From assembly GCF_009857915.1 (NCBI RefSeq), contig NZ_WWCM01000004.1, positions 244,472-308,471 of the forward strand: DNA of 64,000 bases, in the 5' to 3' direction. Position 1 is the first letter of the stretch, and every line of letters starts with the position of its first letter. This document shows, piece by piece, positions 26,783 to 35,406 of the stretch. This stretch comes from Duganella qianjiadongensis. GTDB lineage: Bacteria; Pseudomonadota; Gammaproteobacteria; Burkholderiales; Burkholderiaceae_D. The notes under the pieces were generated by a model that had not been told where the DNA came from, did no database searches, and saw only the letters and a list, made by a program, of their open reading frames with translations. The position numbers and the translations under genes are program-made.

Positions 26783-28699
26783 TTAGGCTTCTACCAGGAA
26801 GCGGCTACGCATTTCCAGGTGCAGCGCGTGACAGAAGTGGGTGCAATACATCCAGAACGCCCCTGCATGGTCCGCCTTGAAGGTGACCGACTTGGTCTCC
26901 TGCGGGTTGACGATGAAGTTGATGTTATAGGTAGGCAGTGCACAACCGTGCGCCAGATCTTCCACCTTGTCGTGGTTGGTCAGGGTGATGGTAACTTCAT
27001 CGCCTTTTTTGACCTTGATGACTGGCATGCTGTAGGCCGGTGCTACCGACATCAGACGTACATGCACCTTGTTGCCTTTGCGTTCGATACCGGCAGTCTC
27101 CGGCTTCACGGCATTCGGGAAGTCGTCGAGGTTGTAGATCTGGCGGGTTTTCACTACATCGCGGCGCACGATGATGCCGTCATGCGGTTCCGAATACGCC
27201 GTGTGGTCGGCGATCAGCTTCATGCTGGCGCCGCTGATGTCGATCAGCTGCTCCGTTTCCGGATGCAGCGGGCCGATCGGCAGGAAGCGGTCTTTGGAGA
27301 ACTTGTTACCCGAGTTCAGATATTTGCCGTCGGCTTCCTTGGTTTCGCCCATGGACGAATAGTTGTGGCCCGGCTGGTAGTGCACATCGAGTTTTTCCAG
27401 TATCACTTTGGCGTTCTTGTCGCCTTTGAACTGGGCGATGGCGGCGTCCACATTCCATTTCACGCACTGGCTGTCGAGGAACAGCGAGGTGTAGGCATTG
27501 CCCTTGCCGTCGAAGGCGGTGTGCAATGGACCCAGACCGATTTCCGGTTCCGCTACCACGGTATCGCGCGGGGTTTTCACCTCGCCGGCGAACCATTTGG
27601 CCACCAGCGCCAGATCGATCACGGTGGCCGTTGGCGACAGCTTGCCCGAGCAGACGAAGTATTTTGCATCCGGGCTGGCGTTCACGCCGTGCGGGTTTTT
27701 ACCCACCGGTACGTAGCAGGTGATGGCGGTTTTGGGATCGCTGTTGGCAGCGGCGCGGCCATCGACCACAGGCACTTTGGAGCCGCCGATGGTGCTGAAC
27801 TTGCCTTCCTTGACCAGCTTCTCGATACGTTCGATGTTGAAGAACACGCAGGCGTCGCGCTCCGACGACATCATGCCGCTCAGGTCCGCCGCATTCTCGG
27901 TGTTGTACTGGTTCGATGCTGCCAGCTTGCCGTCATAGGAAGTGGCTACCAGATCCATATTGCCGTCCACGCGTACTTGCCACATCAGTTCCATGGTCTC
28001 GGCATTGACGCAGCTGAACAGCGCGCCCCACTTGGTCGGATCTTCCAGATCGCGGCCATCGTTAGGCAGCGGAATGTGGAACTCGCCGCCGCAGAACACG
28101 CGGGTGGTGTAGTTGATCTTGCTGTCGACCGGATCGCACTTGTCCGGGAACATGCCGTGGAAGCCCATCACGTTCGGCAGTTCCACAATCTTGTCGCATT
28201 CCATGGTGTCTATGCGCACGCGCGCCAGACGCGAATGAATCTTGTCGTTGACGAACAGCCAGCGGCCATCATAGGTGCCGTCCTTGTAGCTGCCGTGCAC
28301 GTGGTGGGTATCGCCGGTGGTGTACTTGAGCGAGCCGTCGGCCTTGGTGCCCATGATAGCTTTGGATTCGTTGGTCACGCCCCAGCCGACCATGCAATCC
28401 GTATTGAATACGGGGATACGCTTGAGCGTACGGCCCGATGGCAGACCCAGCGCGCGCATTTCGCCGCTGTGGCCCGAGCTGATGAAAGCATAGTATTCAT
28501 CGAGCTGGCCCGGCGCCACTTCGTGGCCGCCAGCCGCCTTGGCGGCACCGGCAGCAGCGCCTTTGGCTGCACTGCCATCGTCCTTGCAAGCCGTCAGGCC
28601 TGCGGCCACGCCGGCTACGCCCAGCGCTGCGCTCTTGCTGAGAAAGCCGCGACGTGCGGATGTCGTTGCGTCAGCCAAATCCTTATTCTTGCTGTCCAT
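26783..28699 (-). CDS. nosZ: NosZ nitrous oxide reductase (Tat-exported, clade I type)
   Basis: Periplasmic copper enzyme that reduces N2O to N2, 638 residues. The start at 28699 has a GGGAGAA site. A Tat signal with ARRGFLSK supports clade I. The seven-His CuZ propeller ligands include DTHHVHG, FHGMFP, LHTAF, HYQPGHN and EPHDG. The C-terminal cupredoxin has the CuA motif CTHFCHALHLEM (C-x3-C-x3-H-x2-M). An unusual Ala/Gly/Lys-rich linker follows the signal (about 40-58). It is the first gene of the cluster, and an FNR/DNR-type palindrome lies about 110 bases upstream. No other denitrification gene is in the window. Confidence 0.97.
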   Translation of the reverse strand: MDSKNKDLADATTSARRGFLSKSAALGVAGVAAGLTACKDDGSAAKGAAAGAAKAAGGHEVAPGQLDEYYAFISSGHSGEMRALGLPSGRTLKRIPVFNTDCMVGWGVTNESKAIMGTKADGSLKYTTGDTHHVHGSYKDGTYDGRWLFVNDKIHSRLARVRIDTMECDKIVELPNVMGFHGMFPDKCDPVDSKINYTTRVFCGGEFHIPLPNDGRDLEDPTKWGALFSCVNAETMELMWQVRVDGNMDLVATSYDGKLAASNQYNTENAADLSGMMSSERDACVFFNIERIEKLVKEGKFSTIGGSKVPVVDGRAAANSDPKTAITCYVPVGKNPHGVNASPDAKYFVCSGKLSPTATVIDLALVAKWFAGEVKTPRDTVVAEPEIGLGPLHTAFDGKGNAYTSLFLDSQCVKWNVDAAIAQFKGDKNAKVILEKLDVHYQPGHNYSSMGETKEADGKYLNSGNKFSKDRFLPIGPLHPETEQLIDISGASMKLIADHTAYSEPHDGIIVRRDVVKTRQIYNLDDFPNAVKPETAGIERKGNKVHVRLMSVAPAYSMPVIKVKKGDEVTITLTNHDKVEDLAHGCALPTYNINFIVNPQETKSVTFKADHAGAFWMYCTHFCHALHLEMRSRFLVEA

Positions 28700-28803
28700 C
28701 AGAAGTTCTCCCTTGAATGCATCTATGTATGCGGTTGATGCCGAAGCTGCACCACGCAGCTCGCCGACACCGCGCATTTTGCGGGCAGGAAATAAATACA
28801 AGA

Positions 28804-28817
28804 ATGATATGGATCAT
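28804..28817 (-). promoter_or_regulatory. FNR/DNR-type box before nosZ
   Basis: ATGATATGGATCAT is a perfect palindrome of the form TGAT-N4-ATCA with the outermost consensus bases exchanged. A CAAAAT -10-like sequence sits at the class II distance on the minus strand (28781-28776). This suggests control by an FNR- or DNR-type oxygen or NO regulator encoded elsewhere. Confidence 0.65.
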
Positions 28818-28906
28818 CGTTTTTCCATGATCCGACGCAACACGGCCCGCCATGCGCTGTGGCAGCGCGCGGATTTTTCAGCGCAGCGAATAAGGGGGAC
28901 GAAAAT

Positions 28907-28932
28907 GAAAAAAGCAGCCCGTGGGCTGCTTT
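28907..28932 (-). terminator. Intrinsic terminator of tRNA-Gly
   Basis: On the minus strand GCAGCCC-AC-GGGCTGC is followed by TTTTTTC, nine bases after the tRNA 3' end. It also insulates nosZ from tRNA transcription. Confidence 0.85.
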
Positions 28933-28940
28933 GAGAATTC

Positions 28941-29016
28941 TGGAGCGGGAGAAGAGTCTCGAACTCTCGACCTCAACCTTGGCAAGGTTGCGCTCTACCA
29001 ACTGAGCTACTCCCGC
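28941..29016 (-). tRNA. tRNA-Gly (anticodon GCC)
   Basis: Complete 76-base cloverleaf read on the minus strand. The acceptor stem is GCGGGAG/CTCCCGC, the D-arm AGCTCAGTTGGTAGAGC, the anticodon loop CTTGCCAAG and the T-loop TTCGAGA, with an encoded CCA end. A canonical promoter and a terminator frame it, so it is a single-gene unit. Confidence 0.97.
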
Positions 29017-29054
29017 TTGGAGTGATGTGCTTCACATGTCGTAAAGCGGGGAGA

Positions 29055-29083
29055 ATTATAGCTAGAGCCTGGCAGGTGGTCAA
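29055..29083 (-). promoter_or_regulatory. Sigma-70 promoter of tRNA-Gly
   Basis: On the minus strand TTGACC is separated by 17 bases from a perfect TATAAT. Transcription would start near 29048, about 32 bases before the mature tRNA. The GC-rich stretch after the -10 resembles stringent-control discriminators. Confidence 0.85.
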
Positions 29084-29259
29084 TAGTGAAAAGCCGGAGC
29101 CGGAAAAATTTCCCCTGCAGGTAGACTGGGAGTCGCCCATGCGGCCCCGGCCGGAACAGGCGGGCCGGGACGCTGCATAGGCTGCCAGAGCAGCATCCAT
29201 GCGGTCTGGCGGGCGCGGCACTATCTACCGGATAGTGCCAGCTTCCGGTATCATTCGGC

Positions 29260-29895
29260 ATGAACAAGATTTCTTACCAGCCCTTTATTATTGGCGTCGC
29301 TGGCGGTAGCGGCAGCGGCAAATCCACAGTATCCCAGCAGGTGCTCGCTTCGTTCGGCGCGGAAATGGTATCCGTCGTCATGCAGGACGACTACTACTGC
29401 GACCAGACCCACCTCTCGCCGGATGTACGGCGCCAGCAGAACTACGATCACCCGCAGGCATTCGACTGGCCATTACTGGTGCAGCACGTGCAGGCGCTGC
29501 GCAACGGTGAAACCATCAACATGCCCGAGTACGATTTCACCATCGACAATCGCTCGGACCGTACCATCCTCGTGAAACCGGCGCCCGTCATCGTCATCGA
29601 AGGCCTGTTCGCCCTGTACGATGCCGACCTGCGTAAATTGATGTCGCTGAAAATCTTTGTCGACACAGCATCCGACGTGCGCTTTATCCGCCGCATGCAG
29701 CGCGATATCACGGAACGCGGCCGCACTGTCGATAGCGTGGTCAAGCAGTACATGGAAACCGTGCGCCCCATGCACAAGCAATTCATCGAGCCGACCAAGC
29801 GCTACGCGGATGTTATTATTCCGCACGGCGCCAACGGCCCGGCGGTAGATGTCATCACCACCAAGGTCGCCAGCGTTATCAGCCAGCTCAAATAA
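29260..29895 (+). CDS. udk: Uridine kinase
   Basis: Cytoplasmic pyrimidine-salvage kinase that phosphorylates uridine and cytidine to UMP and CMP. It has 211 residues, the usual family length. The P-loop GVAGGSGSGKST, the DDYYCDQTHLS substrate region, the YDHPQAFDW motif and MPEYDFTI are all diagnostic. The start is the only sensible ATG and is followed at once by the conserved core. The 36-base gap to the next small gene suggests co-transcription. Confidence 0.96.
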   Translation: MNKISYQPFIIGVAGGSGSGKSTVSQQVLASFGAEMVSVVMQDDYYCDQTHLSPDVRRQQNYDHPQAFDWPLLVQHVQALRNGETINMPEYDFTIDNRSDRTILVKPAPVIVIEGLFALYDADLRKLMSLKIFVDTASDVRFIRRMQRDITERGRTVDSVVKQYMETVRPMHKQFIEPTKRYADVIIPHGANGPAVDVITTKVASVISQLK

Positions 29896-29930
29896 TTCCG
29901 CCGTGCGCCAGCCTAGCAAGGAGTTCTATC

Positions 29931-30107
29931 GTGAGTACCTACGCTATTGCCCTGATCTGGACCCTGTCCAATATCGCCTGCCACCTCATTGCGCATCAAC
30001 GCCAGATCCGTATCACTCCGGCCCGGGCGATGCTGGCAGCCGTGCTGGGGCCGCTGACCCTGCCTGCGGTGGCGCTACTCGGGCCCGCCCGCAGTAGCGG
30101 CAAATGA
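29931..30107 (+). CDS. Small membrane protein, 58 residues, GTG start
   Basis: A short gene with an excellent AAGGAG site eight bases before GTG. The product starts MSTYAIALIWTLSNIACHLIAHQ, a hydrophobic helix with two His and one Cys. A short basic turn (RQIRITPAR) and a second hydrophobic segment ending PAVALLGPA follow, so two membrane helices with a cytoplasmic or periplasmic hairpin are likely. I do not recognise the family. It sits directly downstream of udk. Confidence 0.6.
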   Translation: MSTYAIALIWTLSNIACHLIAHQRQIRITPARAMLAAVLGPLTLPAVALLGPARSSGK

Positions 30108-30155
30108 AATAAGGCGGCACTCGCGCCCCATTTCGCTACCGCTTCCGGCGCAGTT

Positions 30156-30542
30156 TTACTGGCCGGGCACCGGCTCCCACAGTTCGACCTTATTGCCCTC
30201 CGGGTCCATCACCCAGGCAAACTTGCCGAACTCCGAGGGTTCGCCCACTTCCACCACATGACAGCCCTCGTCACGCAAGGCCACCAGCAAAGCGTCCAGA
30301 TCGGCCACACGGTAGTTGATCATGAAGGAGCTCGTACTGGGCGCATACTCCTTGCCGTTGTCCGCCGAGATGGTCCATGCCGTTGCGCCGGCAACTGGCT
30401 GGCCGTTGGCGTCAGTCCAGTCGAACACGGCACCGCCCCATGCCTGCACATCGACCCCCAGATGGGTTTTATACCAGGCGCGCAATGCGACCGGATCTTT
30501 CGCTTTGAAGAAAACACCGCCTATACCCGTTACCCGTTTCAT
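30156..30542 (-). CDS. VOC (glyoxalase/bleomycin resistance) family protein
   Basis: Small metal-dependent-type VOC fold protein of 128 residues, close in layout to glyoxalase-like proteins of unknown substrate. It begins with VTGIGGVFFKAKDPVALRAWY and ends with the typical WVMDPEGNKVELWEP, where the Glu is the expected metal ligand. The start at 30542 has a GAGGCAGG site. Longer in-frame starts would reach into the divergent promoter. It stands alone, divergent from the membrane protein/XRE pair. Confidence 0.88.
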   Translation of the reverse strand: MKRVTGIGGVFFKAKDPVALRAWYKTHLGVDVQAWGGAVFDWTDANGQPVAGATAWTISADNGKEYAPSTSSFMINYRVADLDALLVALRDEGCHVVEVGEPSEFGKFAWVMDPEGNKVELWEPVPGQ

Positions 30543-30657
30543 GCCTGCCTCGCGTCGTGATAGGACTACCAGTCTACACCGGGCCACGACTTCACTGCGA
30601 AAATAGATGACCTTCCTGACATGATTGCCACAGTACCGGAAACGCGCAAATCCCGCA

Positions 30658-30715
30658 TGTAAAGTTTGCTTGACATACGGCGCAGTCCTTCCTAATATGT
30701 AAAGCATACTTTACA
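30658..30715 (+). promoter_or_regulatory. Promoter with two operator copies for the membrane protein/XRE pair
   Basis: TTGACA (30670-30675), a 17-base spacer and TAATAT (30693-30698) form a strong sigma-70 promoter. It is overlapped by two related 18-base dyads 40 bases apart: TGTAAAGTTTGCTTGACA covers the -35, and TGTAAAGCATACTTTACA starts at the end of the -10 and covers the start site. Binding there would block transcription, and the XRE protein of the same operon is the obvious candidate repressor. Confidence 0.75.
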
Positions 30716-30732
30716 ACCTGATGGAGGAAGTG

Positions 30733-31152
30733 ATGCACAATTCTGCAGAACCACGTTTTTCCGCCAATGAACGCAAACACAGCCAGCAATATCTACGCGA
30801 GCTAGGCAGCAGCATCGCCATCTATCTGGCCATAATGGTGCCCTCGCTGATGTATGGCCCCGGCATGGCCGAGGGCCTGCTGAAAACCGCTGCACTCACG
30901 GCGCCCGTACTGGGCTTTTTCCTGATGATCTGGGCCATCGCACGGCAGGTGCAGCGCATGGACGAATACCAGCGCCGCCTCACGCTGGAAAGCCTGAGTC
31001 TGGCCGCAGCCATCACCGCCGCCATCACCTTCACCTACGGCTTTCTGGAAAACGCTGGCTATCCGCGGCTCAGCATGTTTGTAGTCTGGGGCATCATGGG
31101 CAGTGCCTGGGCGATTGCGGGCCTGCTGCGCTGCTGGACTGCGCGGCGATGA
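30733..31152 (+). CDS. Integral membrane protein, four predicted helices
   Basis: Hydrophobic protein of 139 residues. The start at 30733 has a GGAGGAAG site; an earlier in-frame ATG at 30721 lacks one. Segments near 28-42, 53-75, 91-108 and 114-130 look membrane-spanning, with a basic-acidic loop (RQVQRMDEYQRR) between the second and third. I do not recognise the family. Its stop overlaps the start of an XRE regulator as ATGA, an arrangement common for two-gene modules of a small membrane protein and a Cro/CI-type repressor. Confidence 0.8.
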   Translation: MHNSAEPRFSANERKHSQQYLRELGSSIAIYLAIMVPSLMYGPGMAEGLLKTAALTAPVLGFFLMIWAIARQVQRMDEYQRRLTLESLSLAAAITAAITFTYGFLENAGYPRLSMFVVWGIMGSAWAIAGLLRCWTARR

Positions 31153-31337
31153 ACAACAGCATCCGCGAACTGCGCGCCGAACGGGGCTGGAGCCAGGCCC
31201 ATCTGGCGGACCAGCTGACTGTATCGCGCCAGACCGTCAACGCCATCGAAACGGGGCGCTACGATCCCAGCCTGCCGCTGGCCTTCGCCATCGCCCGTCT
31301 GTTCGGTCTGGCCATCGAAGACATCTTCAGCCTGTGA
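31149..31337 (+). CDS. XRE family transcriptional regulator, 62 residues
   Basis: Minimal helix-turn-helix protein of the YgzD/Cro type. The HTH is visible as SQAHLADQLTVSRQTVNAIETGRYDPS, followed by LAFAIARLFGLAIEDIFSL. This family normally has 60-70 residues, so it is complete. It is translationally coupled to the membrane protein and probably represses the shared promoter at the paired TGTAAAG dyads (inference). Confidence 0.9.
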   Translation: MNNSIRELRAERGWSQAHLADQLTVSRQTVNAIETGRYDPSLPLAFAIARLFGLAIEDIFSL

Positions 31338-31399
31338 AATATGCCGGCTGGATGGCGATGCAAGCATCCGGCCGCGCAATTGCACATCCTTGCTGTCGC

Positions 31400-31804
31400 T
31401 TACTGGCCAGCCGGCTTGGCGGGTTTGATCGCCAGCGACATTTTCTCTTCACCACGGGTCCAGCTGACTTTCGAAGTCTCGCCCAGCTTGGCCAGCACGC
31501 GCGGCTGAGCCACCACTTTGGCCGCTGCCTGCGCCGAGTCGCGTATGGTCAGCGCCAGATCCACCGCATTGCTGCTGTCCTTGCCCGTCAGTTCGATCAC
31601 CCAGCCATTATCCAGCGTCACCATGGTTTTCTTATCCAGATCAAGCAGCAACTGCTTTTCGCTGCGCTGCACATGGCTGATGCCCGACATTACAGGCTCT
31701 ATCCGCTCGAACTCCAGCGCCAGACTGACCTGATTTGCGCCCGCATGGGCCAGCCCGCAGGCCAGCGCCAGCAAAGCACCAAGTATTCCGATTTTTCTCA
31801 GCAT
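31400..31804 (-). CDS. Exported hypothetical protein, secretin-associated-like fragment
   Basis: Protein of 134 residues with a clear signal peptide ending LAHA and an AAGGAG site. The mature part has a strand-rich pattern. Its last half (VVAQPRVLAKLGETSKVSWTRG) faintly resembles the short-domain region of secretins, where QPR-V-L is conserved, but the protein is far too short to be a secretin. No function is assigned. It lies alone, divergent from a TonB-dependent receptor. Confidence 0.65.
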   Translation of the reverse strand: MLRKIGILGALLALACGLAHAGANQVSLALEFERIEPVMSGISHVQRSEKQLLLDLDKKTMVTLDNGWVIELTGKDSSNAVDLALTIRDSAQAAAKVVAQPRVLAKLGETSKVSWTRGEEKMSLAIKPAKPAGQ

Positions 31805-31993
31805 TCCTGTCTCCTTATCTTATTTATCCGATGTCTCCGCGTGCGGAGGATTGACATATCCTATAGCCTTTTGTGCAACTCGACAATTTCGCCTCACCCT
31901 GCTGCATAAGCATATAGACAATTGTTTGTTGATAAAATAATGTAGCGCCACGTAACATGGACTTTTGGTTTTTTTTCCAGCAAGGAATTCATC

Positions 31994-34471
31994 ATGCATC
32001 ACACACTCCCGCCACTGCCGCTGCGCCGCAGCGCGCTTGCCGTCGCGCTCCTGCTTTCTAGCCAGATACAAGCACAGGAAACCGCCATCCCGCCAGCCAA
32101 TAGCATTGGTGCCGCAATGGATCAGGTCACCGTGGTGGGCTCGCGCGCGCGCAACCGCACTGTGTTCGACAGTGCTGTGCCTATCGACCGTTTTGGCGCG
32201 CATGAAGTGGAAAATGCCCTGTCCAGCGGCGAGCTGGGCGCGGCGCTGCAAAGCCTGGCCCCATCCATCAACTTCCCTCGCATCGAATCGAGTGGTGCGG
32301 CCGACTCCGTGCGCGGCATACAGTTGCGCGGGCTGGCGCCGGATCAGGTACTGGTGCTGATTAACGGCAAGCGCCGCCACGCCAGCGCCGTGCTCGATAC
32401 GGAAAGCAGCTTTGCCGGCACCGTGCCGGTGGACATCAATGCTATCCCTCCCGGCGCCATCGACCACATCGAAATTCTGCGCGACGGCGCGGGCGCCCAG
32501 TACGGCAGCGATGCCGTGGCCGGCGTCATCAACATCGTGCTGAAAAATGCCCGCAGTGGCGGCTCCGCCTCGCTGGGCTACGGCGCCAACCACACTGATT
32601 TCAAGCCGACTAACGAAACCAAGACCGACGGCCAGACCAAAACCGCCAGTGCCGACTACGGCATACCACTGGGCGATGCGGGCTTCCTGCGCTTCGGTGC
32701 CGATACCCGTAGCCGAGCAGCTACCCAGCGCGCCGGTTTCAGCGACGCCGGCTGGACTTCGTGGAACTCCACGCCTGCCGATCTGGCACTGGACGGCAAG
32801 GTGGTGTTCAAGTCGGGCGATTCGCACAGCAATAACAACTACCTGTTCTACAACGCCATGCTGCCGCTGGAAAACGGCGTCGATGCCTATTCCTTCGCCA
32901 CGGCGAACCAGCGCAAATCCACCGGCAGCGCATTCTTCCGCTACCCGGGCGACCCTAGCAATGTGCTGGCCCTGTATCCGCAAGGCTACCGTCCCGACAC
33001 CCACGGCGACATGAGTGATGTCAGCGCGGTGGCCGGTGCGCGCTTTAGTGCGCAGGGCTGGAACTGGGACGTCAGCGCACGCCACGGCGGCAACCTGTTC
33101 CACTACGACCTGAGCAACTCGGTCAATGCTTCGCTCGGTGAGCGCAGCCCGACCAGCTTCCATCTGGCCACCTTCGACTTCCGCCAGAACGCCCTCAATG
33201 CCGACCTGACGCGCGAATTCGATGCCGGTCTCGGTACTCCTGTGAGCGTGGCTGTGGGCGCCGAATTCATGCATGAAACCTATCAGAGTTCGCCCGGCGA
33301 TGCGGCCTCCTACGCGGCCGGTCTGATCACCGATGCGCCGCCCGGTGCCCAGGCCGGTCCCGGCTTGCGCCCGCAGGATACGTTCGACGGCAGCCGTTCC
33401 ATCCGCTCCGTCTACGCCGATGCCGAGGCCAGCCTGACCAGCCGTCTGCTGCTGCAGGGAGCCGTGCGCTATTCCGACTACAGCGACTTCGGCAACGCCA
33501 GCACGGGCAAGCTGGCCAGCCGCTATAAGCTGAGCGACAGCCTGCTGCTGCGCGGCTCGCTGTCGAACAGCTTCCGCGCGCCGGCACTGGTGCAGACCGG
33601 CTTCCGCTTCTCCACCCTGAATTTCAACAGCGATGGCAGCGGCGTGCAGACCGCCTCGCTGCTGCCGGCCAGCGATGCGCTGGCGCGCAGCTTCGGTGCC
33701 CAGCCGCTCAAGCCGGAAAAATCCACCAATCTGTCGCTGGGGCTGGCATGGCGGCCCGAGCGCCACACCAGCTTCACGCTGGACGGCTATCGCATCAAAA
33801 TCCGCGACCGCATCACCCGCAGCAGCGATCTGCAGAGCGATGCTGCCACCGCCTATCTGGCCAGCATAGGCCGCAGCGATATCCAGTCGGTGGCCTATCT
33901 GGCCAATCTGCTCGACACCAGCACCACCGGTCTCGATGCTGTGCTCAACCACGACCTGCCGCTGGCTGGCGGTACCCTGAACCTGAACGCAGCGCTCAAT
34001 CTGAACCGGACCCGCATCGATCAGGTGCATCAGGCATCGAGTGCGTTAGCCAAAATCGATCCTGCACTGACGCTGCTGACGGATAACAATCTGTTCCGCA
34101 TCCGCAACGCCTCGCCGAAAAACAAGCTGGTACTGAGTGCCGACTGGCAGGCTGCACGCTGGAATCTGCAGGCCCGCGCCACCCGCTTCGGCGCCCTGCA
34201 GGACTTCTCCTATGATGACACCGCGCCGCTGGTCGATGGCGTGCATGCCCAGTCGTTTGCGGCCGTCTGGTCGGTCGATCTGGAAGCCCAGTACAAGCTG
34301 ACCCGCCAGCTTACACTAGCCGTAGGGGCCGACAATGTGTTCGACCGCTATCCCGAGCGCGTGCGCCAGACCAATAGCGCCAGCTACGGCGGCGCCCTGC
34401 CCTATAACTTCATCAATCCTATCGGCGTCAACGGGGCCTATTTCTATGGCCGCGTACGCTACACCTTTTAA
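31994..34471 (+). CDS. TonB-dependent receptor (partner of exported SAM hydrolase)
   Basis: Outer-membrane importer of 825 residues. A signal peptide ends SQIQA and a TonB-box-like MDQVTVVGSRA follows. Plug motifs are LQSLAPSINFPRIESSG, VRGIQLRGLAPDQVLVLINGKRRH and IEILRDGAGAQYGSDAVAGVIN, and the barrel ends YTF. The plug resembles large receptors for organic ligands rather than siderophores (inference). Only 12 bases separate it from the SAM-hydrolase-like gene, so the two are almost certainly one operon. Confidence 0.93.
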   Translation: MHHTLPPLPLRRSALAVALLLSSQIQAQETAIPPANSIGAAMDQVTVVGSRARNRTVFDSAVPIDRFGAHEVENALSSGELGAALQSLAPSINFPRIESSGAADSVRGIQLRGLAPDQVLVLINGKRRHASAVLDTESSFAGTVPVDINAIPPGAIDHIEILRDGAGAQYGSDAVAGVINIVLKNARSGGSASLGYGANHTDFKPTNETKTDGQTKTASADYGIPLGDAGFLRFGADTRSRAATQRAGFSDAGWTSWNSTPADLALDGKVVFKSGDSHSNNNYLFYNAMLPLENGVDAYSFATANQRKSTGSAFFRYPGDPSNVLALYPQGYRPDTHGDMSDVSAVAGARFSAQGWNWDVSARHGGNLFHYDLSNSVNASLGERSPTSFHLATFDFRQNALNADLTREFDAGLGTPVSVAVGAEFMHETYQSSPGDAASYAAGLITDAPPGAQAGPGLRPQDTFDGSRSIRSVYADAEASLTSRLLLQGAVRYSDYSDFGNASTGKLASRYKLSDSLLLRGSLSNSFRAPALVQTGFRFSTLNFNSDGSGVQTASLLPASDALARSFGAQPLKPEKSTNLSLGLAWRPERHTSFTLDGYRIKIRDRITRSSDLQSDAATAYLASIGRSDIQSVAYLANLLDTSTTGLDAVLNHDLPLAGGTLNLNAALNLNRTRIDQVHQASSALAKIDPALTLLTDNNLFRIRNASPKNKLVLSADWQAARWNLQARATRFGALQDFSYDDTAPLVDGVHAQSFAAVWSVDLEAQYKLTRQLTLAVGADNVFDRYPERVRQTNSASYGGALPYNFINPIGVNGAYFYGRVRYTF

Positions 34472-34483
34472 TCGGGGAACTTT

Positions 34484-35398
34484 ATGACATTGAAACAGCT
34501 AAGCAAATTCTTCGCCGCCGCCTGCCTGAGCACCGTGCTGGCCGCGCAAGCCCATGCCAGCAACGCGCTGGTGCTGCTGACCGACTTCGGTACTTCCGAC
34601 GGCGCCGTCTCCGCCATGCATGGCGTGGCCTTCGGGGTCGATCCCAAGCTGCAGGTTTCCGACCTCACCCACAACATTCCGGACTACGACATCTGGCTCG
34701 GCGCCTACCGGCTGTACCAGACCGCCAACTACTGGCCGCAGGGCAGCGTGTTCGTGGCCGTGGTCGATCCGGGTGTAGGCACCAGCCGCAAATCGGTAGT
34801 ACTGAAAACCCGCGAAGGGCGCTACTTTGTCGGCCCGGACAACGGCCTGTTCACCCTGATCGCGGAGCGCGACGGCGTGGCCGAACTGCGTGAAATCGAC
34901 GAGAACGTCAACCGTCTGGCCGGCTCCGGCGAGTCCTACACCTTCCACGGACGCGACGTGTATGCCTATGTGGGTGCGCGTCTGGCTTCCGGTGCGATCA
35001 GCTTCGAACAGGTGGGTCCCGTGCTGCCTAGCGCTTCGGTAGTGAAAATCGCTTACCAGAAAGCCGTGCGTCAGGGCGACACCCTGCGCGGCATTATCCC
35101 TGTGCTCGATGTCAAATACGGCAACGTCTGGACCAACATCCCCAAGGCGCTGTTCGACGAACTCAAGATCGGCCTGCATGACAAGGTACAGGTGCGCATC
35201 CTGCACAAAGGCAAGCAGGTAAATAAAGTGGTGGCACCGTTCGAGCACACGTTTGGCGGCGTGGCGCAGGGCAAGCCGCTGGTCTATCTGAACAGTCTGC
35301 TCGATGTGGCTGTGGCGATTAGCCAGGGCAACTACGCCAAGCAGCACCACATCGAATCGGGTGTGGACTGGGAAGTGGAAATCAGCAAAGTCAAATAA
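34484..35398 (+). CDS. SAM hydroxide adenosyltransferase (DUF62) with a signal peptide
   Basis: Member of the SAM-dependent hydrolase/halogenase family, which splits S-adenosylmethionine with hydroxide into adenosine and methionine. It has 304 residues. The hydrolase triad is conserved: Asp95 and Arg102 in VDPGVGTSR, and His155 in FHGRDVYAY. The characteristic LLTDFGTSDG opens the domain. It is unusual in having a typical Sec signal peptide (about residues 1-26, ending AHA), which puts the enzyme in the periplasm, where SAM is not expected. It follows a TonB-dependent receptor and ends at a GC-rich hairpin. Confidence 0.9.
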   Translation: MTLKQLSKFFAAACLSTVLAAQAHASNALVLLTDFGTSDGAVSAMHGVAFGVDPKLQVSDLTHNIPDYDIWLGAYRLYQTANYWPQGSVFVAVVDPGVGTSRKSVVLKTREGRYFVGPDNGLFTLIAERDGVAELREIDENVNRLAGSGESYTFHGRDVYAYVGARLASGAISFEQVGPVLPSASVVKIAYQKAVRQGDTLRGIIPVLDVKYGNVWTNIPKALFDELKIGLHDKVQVRILHKGKQVNKVVAPFEHTFGGVAQGKPLVYLNSLLDVAVAISQGNYAKQHHIESGVDWEVEISKVK

Positions 35399-35406
35399 TC
35401 CCCTAA

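Noticed and set aside
26729..28738. 669-codon plus-strand frame opposite nosZ
   Set aside because: Shadow of nosZ, whose copper ligands and Tat signal are intact; no family pattern in the shadow.
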